14,791 bases of DNA from assembly GCA_025462785.1 (NCBI GenBank), contig JAOAPG010000102.1, forward strand, positions 1-14,791, in the 5' to 3' direction. Positions 6,742-13,947 of this stretch are shown here, piece by piece (position 1 is the stretch's first letter; every line of letters begins with the position of its first letter). A program made the translations under genes and the position numbers. The notes beneath the pieces are model-generated. The model was not told the DNA's origin. It did not search any database and was given only the letters and a program-made list of their open reading frames with translations. This stretch comes from Acidobacteriaceae bacterium (GTDB lineage: Bacteria; Acidobacteriota; Terriglobia; Terriglobales; Acidobacteriaceae).

Positions 6742-7105
6742 AGGTTCTCCTCTTTTCGGACTGCTAGTTCGACAGCAATAACCGAATCGTTATCGAGTGT
6801 TGAATATGCCTCGATTCTACGCTGGAGTCGACGATTTCTTCTGGGACAGTTGTCAATTTCTTGTAAGGCTACTCGCATACCATCGGAGTTCCGCCGGGTC
6901 ATCTGGATCGGTCCTTCGCTTCTTGATTAGCGCGGCTTCTCCTTCAAATCGTCCGGGCATTTCTTGGGGATTCTTGCGGTGCTAATCATTGGCACGAAAG
7001 TAATGTCCCAAGATGATAACGGGGTTTCTGGGTACATAAGCTTGTGATAATGTTCGGATTACCCCATATTCTTTAGGATTGAACTGGGTTTTTTAGGGGC
7101 TTGTT
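6742..7105. other. Divergent intergenic region between peroxiredoxin and fecR-domain gene
   Basis: These 364 bases hold no convincing ORF. They separate genes transcribed away from each other, so promoters for both must lie here. On the minus strand a perfect -35 hexamer TTGACA is at 6856-6851, but no good -10 follows at the right spacing. Short ATAAC/GTTAT inverted arms lie at 6778-6793. On the plus side the best promoter candidate is the extended -10 at 7043-7051. I see no RNA gene or repeat. Confidence 0.5.
7043..7051 (+). promoter_or_regulatory. Candidate extended -10 promoter of the fecR-domain gene
   Basis: TGTGATAAT matches an extended -10 (TGn plus a TATAAT-like hexamer, five of six bases). 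It lies 54 bases before the GTG start at 7106. There is no clear -35 at 16-18 bases upstream, which extended -10 promoters can lack. Weak evidence. Confidence 0.3.
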
Positions 7106-8386
7106 GTGTCTTCAGATCATAAGCCGACAATCCAGATAGCGTGGAAAACTGTCACTTACCGCAGCGTCATATTAATAGCGGTGAGCGCGTTGTTGATTTT
7201 CCTGGCTAGCATCCGGTTTGCATTTCCTCAGTTCACGGAGAACGGGTTACAGACAGCAAGCAAGGTAACAAGCAGCTTACTGGAAAAGATTGCAGGAGCC
7301 GGCGGTCCCAATAAGTCGAGCATCATGAGTTCGCAGCAAGCGCACATTACCGCGCTTGACGGCACAGTAAGGGTCAAGAAGTTGAATGGCAATACCTGGG
7401 TCACGGCGGATTACAACGTCCCACTCGAAAAGGGTGATGTGGTGCAGACCGGATCCGAGGGCATGGCCAAGATCGTCTTTAATGACGGCACCAACTATAC
7501 GGTGAAGCAGGATTCGCTGATTACGATCGAAGAAAACTCCGCGAACGAGAATCAGCAGACGAATGTCGCGGTGGCTGTGCGCACAGGAACGGTGGACCTG
7601 GCGACCGCAACTTATGTGCAGGGTTCGAAATCGCAGGTGATCGTGGCAGGCGCCACTGCATCTTTGTCGCCCGAAAGCGCCGCGCGAGTCAGCAACGATC
7701 CCAAGTCCGATCAACATGAGATCTTGCTGAAAAGAGGTACTGGAGAAATTGAACGTAAGGGAGAAACGATTCATTTGACGGACTGGGAAAAAGTAAGCTT
7801 CCAGACGGAAGCTCCCCGGATGGAAAAAATAAAAGAGATCGGCCCTCCCACTCCGATTTCCCCAGCGAATATGATGCCGATTTTCTTTTCCAGCACATTG
7901 AAGCCGATAGAGTTTTCCTGGACTGCCATGCCTGGGGCAGGGGGGTACCGGTTGCAGATCTCGCGAAATCCTTATTTTTCTTCGACCATCGTGGACCGGA
8001 AAGTGAATACGGCGGACGTGATGGTGACGGGATTGGCGCAGGGAGCCTACTACTGGATGGTTCAGTCTTATGATCCTCAAGGCAAGATTTCGGTGGAAAG
8101 CGAGAAGAACCGGTTCACGATCATTCCCAAGGGGAATGGCAGCGCGGCAATCAATCTAGATATCGATCCTTTTATTCAGCACGGACACGTTCTTGAGATG
8201 ACGGGGAAAACCGAAGCTGGAGCGCGGGTGATGGTGAATGGCCGAGAGGTTCCGGTTGTTGGCGAAGATGGCAGCTTTCATTTCTTCACGCCTCCTTTGC
8301 CAGCCGGAGAAAGCGTGATTACCATCACGGCGCAGAATTCCAAGGGCGGCGTGAACACGCTACAAAAGAAAGTCGTGATTCAATAG
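7106..8386 (+). CDS. FecR-domain envelope protein with one N-terminal membrane anchor
   Basis: The 426-residue protein has a short cytoplasmic N-terminus, one membrane helix ('SVILIAVSALLIFLASI', about 20-36), and an extracytoplasmic remainder. A FecR domain spans about 78-185: 'ITALDGTVRVKK', 'VPLEKGDVVQTGSEGMAKIVF' and 'VAVRTGTVDLATA' are its usual strands. A fibronectin-III-like stretch follows around 245-345 ('IEFSWTAMPGAGGYRLQISR', 'GAYYWMVQSYD'). The C-terminal domain ('LEMTGKTEAGARVMVNGREV', 'LPAGESVITITAQN') resembles bacterial Ig-like/cadherin-like modules. Classical FecR relays iron signals to an ECF sigma factor, but no sigma gene or TonB receptor is nearby and the extra domains point to a structural or wall-associated role. 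The start is GTG at 7106, with AGGGG six bases upstream. It lies 177 bases before mreB on the same strand. Family certain, function unknown. Confidence 0.85.
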   Translation: MSSDHKPTIQIAWKTVTYRSVILIAVSALLIFLASIRFAFPQFTENGLQTASKVTSSLLEKIAGAGGPNKSSIMSSQQAHITALDGTVRVKKLNGNTWVTADYNVPLEKGDVVQTGSEGMAKIVFNDGTNYTVKQDSLITIEENSANENQQTNVAVAVRTGTVDLATATYVQGSKSQVIVAGATASLSPESAARVSNDPKSDQHEILLKRGTGEIERKGETIHLTDWEKVSFQTEAPRMEKIKEIGPPTPISPANMMPIFFSSTLKPIEFSWTAMPGAGGYRLQISRNPYFSSTIVDRKVNTADVMVTGLAQGAYYWMVQSYDPQGKISVESEKNRFTIIPKGNGSAAINLDIDPFIQHGHVLEMTGKTEAGARVMVNGREVPVVGEDGSFHFFTPPLPAGESVITITAQNSKGGVNTLQKKVVIQ

Positions 8387-8563
8387 ATACGAGTAAAAAT
8401 GATAGGGTACTTTCGATTGGCAGTTCGCCATATTTGACTCGCGGGAATGTCCGTCACATCCGAGTATCACGATAGATGTACATTAGGATCAGTGTAGTAG
8501 GCCGGGTTCGTCCCAGAAGGTATTTTCAAGATCTGAATTTATAGACCAGAGAGAAGTTAGCGT

Positions 8564-9628
8564 ATGACAACCAACGGGTTTCACTCCAGCGCAACGCTCA
8601 TGCACAACCTAAGATCGCTGTTCAGCGTTTTCTCCAGCGATCTTGCCATCGACCTAGGCACGGCCAACACGCTGGTTTATGCGCGCGGCAAGGGCATCGT
8701 GGTCAATGAACCTTCCATTGTCGCCATCAACAAGAACACCGGGGAAGTTGAGGCGGTAGGCAAAGAGGCCAAGGAGATGCTTGGCCGTACACCGGGAAAC
8801 ATCGTTGCCATCAAGCCGATGAAAGACGGCGTGATCGCGGACTTCAAAGTGACCGAGAAGATGCTGAATTATTTCATTCAGAAGGCGCACAACCGCAAGA
8901 TGCTGGTGCATCCGCGGATCGTCATTGGCGTGCCTTCCGAAATTACGCAGGTAGAAAAGCGCGCGGTCATGGATTCGGCGTATCGCGCGAAAGCCAGCGA
9001 AGTTTATCTGGTTGAGCAGGCCATGGTGGCCGCCATCGGTGCCGGGCTTCCTATTACTGAGCCAAGTGGCAACATGGTTGTCGATATTGGCGGCGGCACG
9101 ACCGACATTGCGGTTATTTCATTGAGCGGTATCGTTTATTCGCGATCAGTACGGATGGCTGGCAATCAGATGGACGAAGCCATCATGAACTACCTTAAGC
9201 GGAAAAATAACTAGCTGATCGGAGAACGAACTGGCGAACAGATCAAGATTGAGATTGGGTCCGGGTATCCGCTGGACAAGCCGCTTACGATGGAGATCAA
9301 AGGCCGAAACCTGATTGAAGGCGTGCCGAAGACGATTACCGTTGACGACAGCGAAATCCGCGAAGCCCTCAGCGAATGCGTCTCGACCATTATGAACGCA
9401 GTGCGGGTGGCGCTGGAACGCACTCCGCCGGAGCTCTCGGCTGACATCAGCGACCGCGGAATTGTGCTCACTGGCGGCGGCGCACTGCTTAAAAATTTAG
9501 ACAAGCGTATCCGCGAGGAAACCGGGCTTCCGGTTTCGATTGCAGACGATCCTTTGTGTAGCGTGGTGCTTGGCACCGGCAAGATGCTGAGCGATTTCAA
9601 ACTGCTGCGAAAGATTTCGATCGAGTAA
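8564..9628 (+). CDS. mreB: Rod shape-determining actin homologue MreB, interrupted by an in-frame TAG
   Basis: MreB forms membrane-bound filaments under the inner membrane that guide lateral-wall synthesis. Residues 26-40 'SDLAIDLGTANTLVY' are the phosphate-1 loop. 'GNMVVDIGGGTTDIAVISL' (from about 169) is the phosphate-2 region. 'VKRAVMDSAYRAKASEVYLV'-type actin-fold segments are present ('EKRAVMDSAYRAKA'). Codon 217 (9212-9214) is TAG. The text then continues in the same frame, 'LIGERTGEQIKIEIGSGYPL' to 'RGIVLTGGGALLKNLDKRI' (adenosine motif) and the natural end at 9628, giving 354 codons, a normal MreB length plus an N-terminal extension. Related MreBs read 'KRKYNLLIGE' here; this one reads 'KRKNN-stop-LIGE', so a TTG-to-TAG change at a Leu is the simplest explanation. 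A product ending at 216 would lack the adenosine motif. Start ATG 8564 with a weak GAGAAG upstream; ATG 8600 is an alternative. Confidence 0.9.
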
Positions 9629-9653
9629 GAACGCCAGACTTCGTTTGGCGTTC
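9629..9653 (+). other. Stable hairpin directly after the mreB stop
   Basis: GAACGCCAGA pairs with TTTGGCGTTC (ten pairs, one G-U) around a five-base CTTCG loop, beginning at the base right after the mreB TAA. A UUCG-type loop makes it very stable. No T-run follows, so it is not a standard intrinsic terminator. Inside the mreB-mreC gap it could be a partial attenuator or an mRNA-processing or stability element that sets a higher MreB than MreC level (inference). Confidence 0.55.
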
Positions 9654-9749
9654 GCCGTTGGCTAAGAGCGAAGAAGATTCAGAAATCCGTGGCGCCAATG
9701 AAGTGCCTCGAAACCTGGAACTTGAAAGAGTAAGCTTTAATTTGGCGTC

Positions 9750-11069
9750 ATGGAAAACATCGTTGGCCGCTATCGCAATGTCACCATTCTGGTGGCGATC
9801 TTATTCGCGCAAGTGCTCGGACTGGCTATTCAGGTCAAGCGCTCCTCTGAAAATTCCTCTACCCGTCTGATCCGAGTCTGGACAGTTGCCACGATTACTC
9901 CCTTGGAAAAGGGAATTGTCGGACTGCAAAGCGGCATCGCGGGCATCTGGCATAACTACTTTTATCTCAGGGGTGTCCGTCAGGAAAATCGAGATTTAAA
10001 AGCCGAGATCGAACAGCTTCGCCTGGAACAGGTCCGCCTCAAGGACGATGCTGAGCAGGCGCGGCGGTTACAGCTACTGCTGAACTTCAAGGAACAATTC
10101 ATTTCCCGCACGGTTGCAGCGCAGGTCATTGGTTCCAGTGGCACTGAGCAATCGCGATCGGTGTATATCGATAAAGGTGTACGCGACGGAATCGACAAGG
10201 GAATGGCGGTGATCACCGCCGACGGGGTGGTCGGGAAGGTTGTGCAAGTGTTCCACTCCACGGCACAGGTCTTGTTGATAAGTGACCAGTTGAGCGGTGT
10301 GGGGACCATTCTCGAAGACTCACGACTTCAGGGGGTTCTGCGCGGAACGGCCTCGGGTGAAGTAGTGCTCGATAAGATTATGAACGACGAGGAAGTTCAA
10401 CCTGGTGCAAGAGTTTTGACCAGCGGGGGAGATCAGATATTCCCTAAAGGGTTGCTCGTGGGAACGGTCAGTAAATCCTCGCACGGGCCAGAATCGTTTT
10501 TAAGCATCAAGATAAAACCAGCAGCGAATCTGGGCAAGCTCGAAGAGGTGCTGGTCATCACAAAGAACGAGGAGAAGCAGCCATCCTTAGCCGAGGATGC
10601 GGCTCCGGTACGCGCTGTGGACGTTTTGGCGCAGCGTCTACCTTCGGTCCCGGACAAGCCCAAGGTCGATCCGGTGACAGGCAAACCGGTTGATTCGAGT
10701 AGCTCGACAAAGCCGGGTGATTCGGCGAAGCCGGCGAATAGCTCGACAGGAGCCTCAACCAATCAGACTTCGACCATCACTGCCCGGAGCAGCTCGCAGC
10801 CATCGACGACAACAATCAAATTGCCGAGCGCAACTGGAAGCAATCGGCCCGGAGACAGCGCTCCGGCCGCGCACAAAAACGGCAACGGCTTAGCATCGAA
10901 GAACGAAACGTCGGCTAAACCTAGCGGGGCTCCACCAGCGTCGACCGCGACGACTAACCCGCCGTCTCCTGCGATAAAACCAACTCATTCCGTTCCCAAG
11001 CCTGCGAAACCTCAGACCGATGCGCAGGGAACCGGCGATACCATTCCCGCACAGGACGTTCCTCAATAA
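9750..11069 (+). CDS. mreC: Rod shape-determining protein MreC with long disordered C-terminal tail
   Basis: MreC is a bitopic inner-membrane protein that links MreB and MreD to PBP2/RodA in the periplasm. A membrane helix lies at about 10-28 ('NVTILVAILFAQVLGLAIQ'). A coiled coil follows at about 74-112 (heptad-like 'QENRDLKAEIEQLRLEQVRL'). Then come the two beta-barrel subdomains: 'VIGSSGTEQSRSVYIDKGVRDGIDKGMAVI', 'GVVGKVVQV', 'LISDQLSGVGTIL' and 'VLTSGGDQIFPKGLLVGTV' (222-240), ending near 272. Residues about 275-439 are a low-complexity tail rich in Ser, Thr, Pro, Ala and Lys, making the protein clearly longer than typical MreC (about 280-370). The start ATG 9750 puts the helix at the expected place but lacks a good Shine-Dalgarno. 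The mreD start follows one base after the stop. Confidence 0.9.
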   Translation: MENIVGRYRNVTILVAILFAQVLGLAIQVKRSSENSSTRLIRVWTVATITPLEKGIVGLQSGIAGIWHNYFYLRGVRQENRDLKAEIEQLRLEQVRLKDDAEQARRLQLLLNFKEQFISRTVAAQVIGSSGTEQSRSVYIDKGVRDGIDKGMAVITADGVVGKVVQVFHSTAQVLLISDQLSGVGTILEDSRLQGVLRGTASGEVVLDKIMNDEEVQPGARVLTSGGDQIFPKGLLVGTVSKSSHGPESFLSIKIKPAANLGKLEEVLVITKNEEKQPSLAEDAAPVRAVDVLAQRLPSVPDKPKVDPVTGKPVDSSSSTKPGDSAKPANSSTGASTNQTSTITARSSSQPSTTTIKLPSATGSNRPGDSAPAAHKNGNGLASKNETSAKPSGAPPASTATTNPPSPAIKPTHSVPKPAKPQTDAQGTGDTIPAQDVPQ

Positions 11070-11070
11070 C

Positions 11071-11589
11071 GTGCCGATCACCTATACATCGAATGAACAG
11101 ATTGAGGTCTACCGGTTCAGCGTTCCGGTGACAATCGGCGTTCCATTGCTGGCCTTGTTTTTGCAGGCATTCATTCCGCTGCGCTTCCCGTTCTTTGGAA
11201 TGTTTGATCTGCCACTCCTGGTCGTAATCTTCTTTGCGGTGGCAAGGCGGAACCCAGTTGCGGGATTGCTAACTGGTGCTGTGATTGGATTAGTGCAGGA
11301 CTCTTTGGCGGGCCAGCCGCTTGGTCTTTACGGGATCGCGAAAACGGTTGTAGGATACGGCGCTTCGTCGCTTGGTGTGAAGCTGGATGTCGAGAATGCA
11401 GGGTCCCGCTTTCTGGTGACAATCTTTTTTTATGTGGTACACGAGATTGTTTATTTTTCCGTTGCGCGAGGCTTGGTGAGGTTGAATCTGCATTGGAGCT
11501 GGCCCCATGAATTGTGGTCCGCGCTCGCTAATGCGATAGTAGCGGTTCTTCTATTTACGGTGCTGGATCGGTTTAAGCAGAGAACGTAA
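11071..11589 (+). CDS. mreD: Rod shape-determining membrane protein MreD
   Basis: MreD is a small polytopic membrane protein that works with MreC in the elongasome. The product is 172 residues with several helices: 'IGVPLLALFLQAFIPL', 'LPLLVVIFFAVARRNPVAGL', 'LVTIFFYVVHEIVYFSVA' and 'ALANAIVAVLLFTVLD'. The central 'RRNPVAGLLTGAVIGLVQDS' and 'LGLYGIAKTVVGY' segments are characteristic of MreD (GlyTGAxxGLxxD pattern). I chose GTG 11071, one base after the mreC TAA, as start: this coupled arrangement suits translational coupling. The frame extends upstream into the mreC tail codons to about 11020, but that part is only the overprinted mreC end. It belongs to the mreBCD operon. A repeat pair follows downstream before mrdA. 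Confidence 0.85.
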   Translation: MPITYTSNEQIEVYRFSVPVTIGVPLLALFLQAFIPLRFPFFGMFDLPLLVVIFFAVARRNPVAGLLTGAVIGLVQDSLAGQPLGLYGIAKTVVGYGASSLGVKLDVENAGSRFLVTIFFYVVHEIVYFSVARGLVRLNLHWSWPHELWSALANAIVAVLLFTVLDRFKQRT

Positions 11590-11591
11590 AG

Positions 11592-11691
11592 GCAGGCTTC
11601 GGGCTCTCGGGTTGAGGATTTATTTTTTGGTATCAGTATCGAAATCTGGGAATCGACCCAGGAGAATCAACCTAGAGCCTAAAGAGCCTGC
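11592..11691. repeat. Inverted GGCTCTAGG-type repeat between mreD and mrdA
   Basis: The left arm (11592-11613, GCAGGCTTCGGGCTCTCGG and onwards) and right arm (11669-11691, complement reading GCAGGCTCTTTAGGCTCTAGG) are imperfect inverted copies about 55 bases apart. The same words recur around the mrdA/rodA junction at 13794-13939. It lies just after the mreD stop. It could form a stem-loop in the mRNA or be a mobile intergenic repeat like REP elements; neither is proven. Confidence 0.55.
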
Positions 11692-11731
11692 TTCCTGTGA
11701 CTTTCGTCACCCGTAGTCATCTCTCATCGCA

Positions 11732-11760
11732 CTGCTTGATCCGATGCAACGCGCTACAAT
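11732..11760 (+). promoter_or_regulatory. Weak candidate promoter for mrdA
   Basis: TACAAT at 11755-11760 is a good -10 hexamer. Seventeen bases upstream is CTGCTT, a poor -35 match. The pair lies about 90 bases before the mrdA ATG in a 258-base gap, so mrdA-rodA may have its own promoter besides read-through from mreBCD. Confidence 0.3.
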
Positions 11761-11847
11761 GGTATTAACTTCCTGAAAGGATCAACTCAGTGCAGCATCC
11801 ACCTCGGTGGTGTGCCTTCGGGCTTTGTGGCCTGACGCTGAAGCCTG

Positions 11848-13815
11848 ATGTTTGGCCGCGACGAAAAAGTTTCGCCCATCCGCCTGAGCGCGGTGCAGTA
11901 TGCAATCCTGGCAATTTTTTTGCTGCTCGCCTACGGATTATGGCGGCTTCAGGTTTCGCAAAGCGATCTTTACGCTTCTCTAGCCGAAAAAAATCGCGTC
12001 CGTAACGTTCCCATTCTTGCGCCACGCGGCAAAATCTTAGACCGCGAAGGCCGCACTATCGTCGACAACTATCCTTCGTTTACAGCTCTATTGTTGCGTG
12101 ATTCTTCGCGGGATCTCTTGGCTGATGCTGATCTCATTGCGCAAGGGCTGCACTTGAATGCGAAGGACGTTCGGGATCGCATCAAGAAGTTTACGGGAAC
12201 GCCACAATATCAGCCGATTTATTTGAAAGATGACATCACTCCCGATGAGCTGGCATTCATTGAGGCGCATAAGACCGAATTGCCGGAGCTGGATACGATC
12301 ATGGCGCACCGGCGGCTTTATCCGCGCAATGGATTTCTTGCGCACCTAGTTGGCTATGTCGGCGAAGTCAGCGAAGACATGCTCAATCAGGCGCAATGGG
12401 AGTTCTACAATCCGGGCGACGTGGTGGGCAAGTCGGGCGTGGAGCTTCAATATAACCAGGTTTTAATGGGCAAGAACGGCTCGCGCCAAGTGCTGGTAAA
12501 CAGCCACGGCAAAGAAGTTGGGCTGCTTGGTGAAAAGCCGGCGGAACCGGGCAAGCCACTGAAGCTGACCATCGACATCGACTTGCAGATTGCGGCCGAG
12601 GAAGCCCTTGATGGAAAAAACGGTGCCATTGTTGCAATGGATCCGCATACGGGCGAGATCTTGGCCATGGCGAGCCGTCCCACGTTTGATCCTAATGATT
12701 TTGCGATTCGGGTTTCACGGGATCAGTGGAACAAGCTCGTAACCGATCCGGACAAGCCGCTGTTGAACAAAGCGATCCAGGCCCAACTTGCGCCCGGTTC
12801 TACTTTCAAGATCATTATGTCGGTTGCGGGCTGGCAGGAAGGAATCGCTCAGACTCTCGATGTGCACTGCAGCGGAGGAGGGGTATTCTACGGGCGGCGG
12901 TTCGGGTGCTGGGTAAAGGGTGGTCACGGGGAAGTTGATCTGACCAAGGCAATTTATCAGTCCTGCGACGTTTTCTTTTACACATTAGCGGAAAAGCTGG
13001 GGATTGATCGCATTGCAAAGTATGCCACTGCTCTTGGATTAGGGCAGAAGACTGGAATCGACTTGCCCAATGAAGTCAGCGGGGTAATGCCGTCGGAAGA
13101 ATGGAAGATCCGTAACTTCAAGCAGAAGTGGTTTGCGGGTGAAACTATTTCCGTTGGCATCGGTCAGGGTGCCGTCGCGACTACTCCGATACAGATGGCG
13201 CGGGCTATTGGTGCCATTTCCATGGGAGGGCGGATGGTGGTCCCGCACGTGGTGAATCCAACGGGGCTTCCATCGAACTATCAGGAAATTACCCACTACA
13301 CGGAAGTAAAGAACATCCCGATTGATCCGAACGGATGGAACACCATTACGGACGCGATGGGCCGGGTGTTGCTGCCGGAGGGAACAGCGCCGTCCGCGCA
13401 TATTCCTGGGATCGATATCGCGGGCAAGACGGGTTCGGCGCAGATCGTCTCACTGGCGGTTCGAGCGAAGCACTCTAACAGCGAAGCTTTGGCGCAGAAT
13501 GGGTGGTTTGTCGGATTCACGCCTCGCCGCAATCCAGACATTGTTGTTTGCGTTCTATTTGAGGGCGGTGAGCACGGCCGTTTGGCGGCGCGTCTGGCGA
13601 CGCAAGTTATTAAAGCCTATGTGGATAAGCAACGCCGACAACCGACTAAAGTAGCAGAGTCAAGTCAAAAGGTAGATGTGGGAGCCTTATGGAACGAAGC
13701 TGGCGATGAAGACCTGCACGGCGGGCGTGTGTCATTAGAGATTCCGAAACAGCGTTTACCGCTGGCGACGGCTGCGCCAGGAGTGGAGGAGCAGGCTCTA
13801 GGCTTTGGGCGCTAG
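11848..13815 (+). CDS. mrdA: Peptidoglycan D,D-transpeptidase PBP2 (MrdA)
   Basis: PBP2 is the class B penicillin-binding protein that cross-links new lateral-wall peptidoglycan made by RodA. The 655 residues are a short cytoplasmic tail, one membrane helix (about 17-34, 'VQYAILAIFLLLAYGLWR'), the dimerisation/pedestal domain ('APRGKILDREGRTIVDNYPS' at 59-78, 'GYVGEVSE', 'GKSGVELQYNQVL' at 194-206), and a transpeptidase domain. Catalytic motifs are complete: Ser318-Thr-Phe-Lys321 (active-site Ser and Lys), Ser372-Cys-Asp374 (the PBP2 form of SxN) and Lys527-Thr-Gly529. The ATG at 11848 is preceded in frame by a TGA a few codons upstream, so no longer N-terminus is possible; its Shine-Dalgarno is poor. 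The C-terminus after about residue 600 is a variable extension. The last codons and the TAG stop lie inside an intergenic-type repeat (13794-13823). Confidence 0.93.
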   Translation: MFGRDEKVSPIRLSAVQYAILAIFLLLAYGLWRLQVSQSDLYASLAEKNRVRNVPILAPRGKILDREGRTIVDNYPSFTALLLRDSSRDLLADADLIAQGLHLNAKDVRDRIKKFTGTPQYQPIYLKDDITPDELAFIEAHKTELPELDTIMAHRRLYPRNGFLAHLVGYVGEVSEDMLNQAQWEFYNPGDVVGKSGVELQYNQVLMGKNGSRQVLVNSHGKEVGLLGEKPAEPGKPLKLTIDIDLQIAAEEALDGKNGAIVAMDPHTGEILAMASRPTFDPNDFAIRVSRDQWNKLVTDPDKPLLNKAIQAQLAPGSTFKIIMSVAGWQEGIAQTLDVHCSGGGVFYGRRFGCWVKGGHGEVDLTKAIYQSCDVFFYTLAEKLGIDRIAKYATALGLGQKTGIDLPNEVSGVMPSEEWKIRNFKQKWFAGETISVGIGQGAVATTPIQMARAIGAISMGGRMVVPHVVNPTGLPSNYQEITHYTEVKNIPIDPNGWNTITDAMGRVLLPEGTAPSAHIPGIDIAGKTGSAQIVSLAVRAKHSNSEALAQNGWFVGFTPRRNPDIVVCVLFEGGEHGRLAARLATQVIKAYVDKQRRQPTKVAESSQKVDVGALWNEAGDEDLHGGRVSLEIPKQRLPLATAAPGVEEQALGFGR

Positions 13816-13939
13816 GCTCTAGGTCGTGGAGCGGGCGGAGTTGAAGCAGAGAATGCAGACCTTCGAGCGGGTGGGGATGGGCCAATCACTGAAGGTCCGA
13901 GGGCGGAGCCTAGAGCCCGAGAGCCTACAGCCCAGAGCC
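13794..13939. repeat. Inverted GGCTCTAGG-type repeat spanning the mrdA end and rodA start
   Basis: The left arm at 13794-13823 (GGCTCTAGGCTTTGGGCGCT, then AGGCTCTAGG) and right arm at 13908-13939 (complement GGCTCTGGGCTGTAGGCTCT, then CGGGCTCTAGGC) are inverted, about 30 bases each with few mismatches, around an 84-base centre. The left arm encodes the last mrdA residues and contains its TAG stop (13813-13815). The right arm ends eight bases before the rodA ATG and occupies the place where a Shine-Dalgarno would be. It is related to the pair at 11592-11691. Confidence 0.65.
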
Positions 13940-13947
13940 TGAACTTT

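Noticed and set aside
6988..7010. Possible sigma-54 promoter (TTGGCACG) before the fecR-domain gene
   Set aside because: The -24-like part is good but no TTGC follows at the required spacing.
7277..8080. 267-codon minus-strand frame within the fecR-domain gene
   Set aside because: It lies fully opposite a gene with clear domain content and gives a His/Arg-rich translation with no motif.
9212..9214. TAG in mreB as pyrrolysine or a reassigned codon
   Set aside because: The residue is a Leu in homologues, not catalytic, and TAG ends fecR and mrdA normally here.
11790..12005. GTG-started frame before and overlapping mrdA, with AAAGGAT upstream
   Set aside because: Its translation is basic and motif-free and most of it overlaps mrdA out of frame. 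A short upstream leader peptide is conceivable but unsupported.
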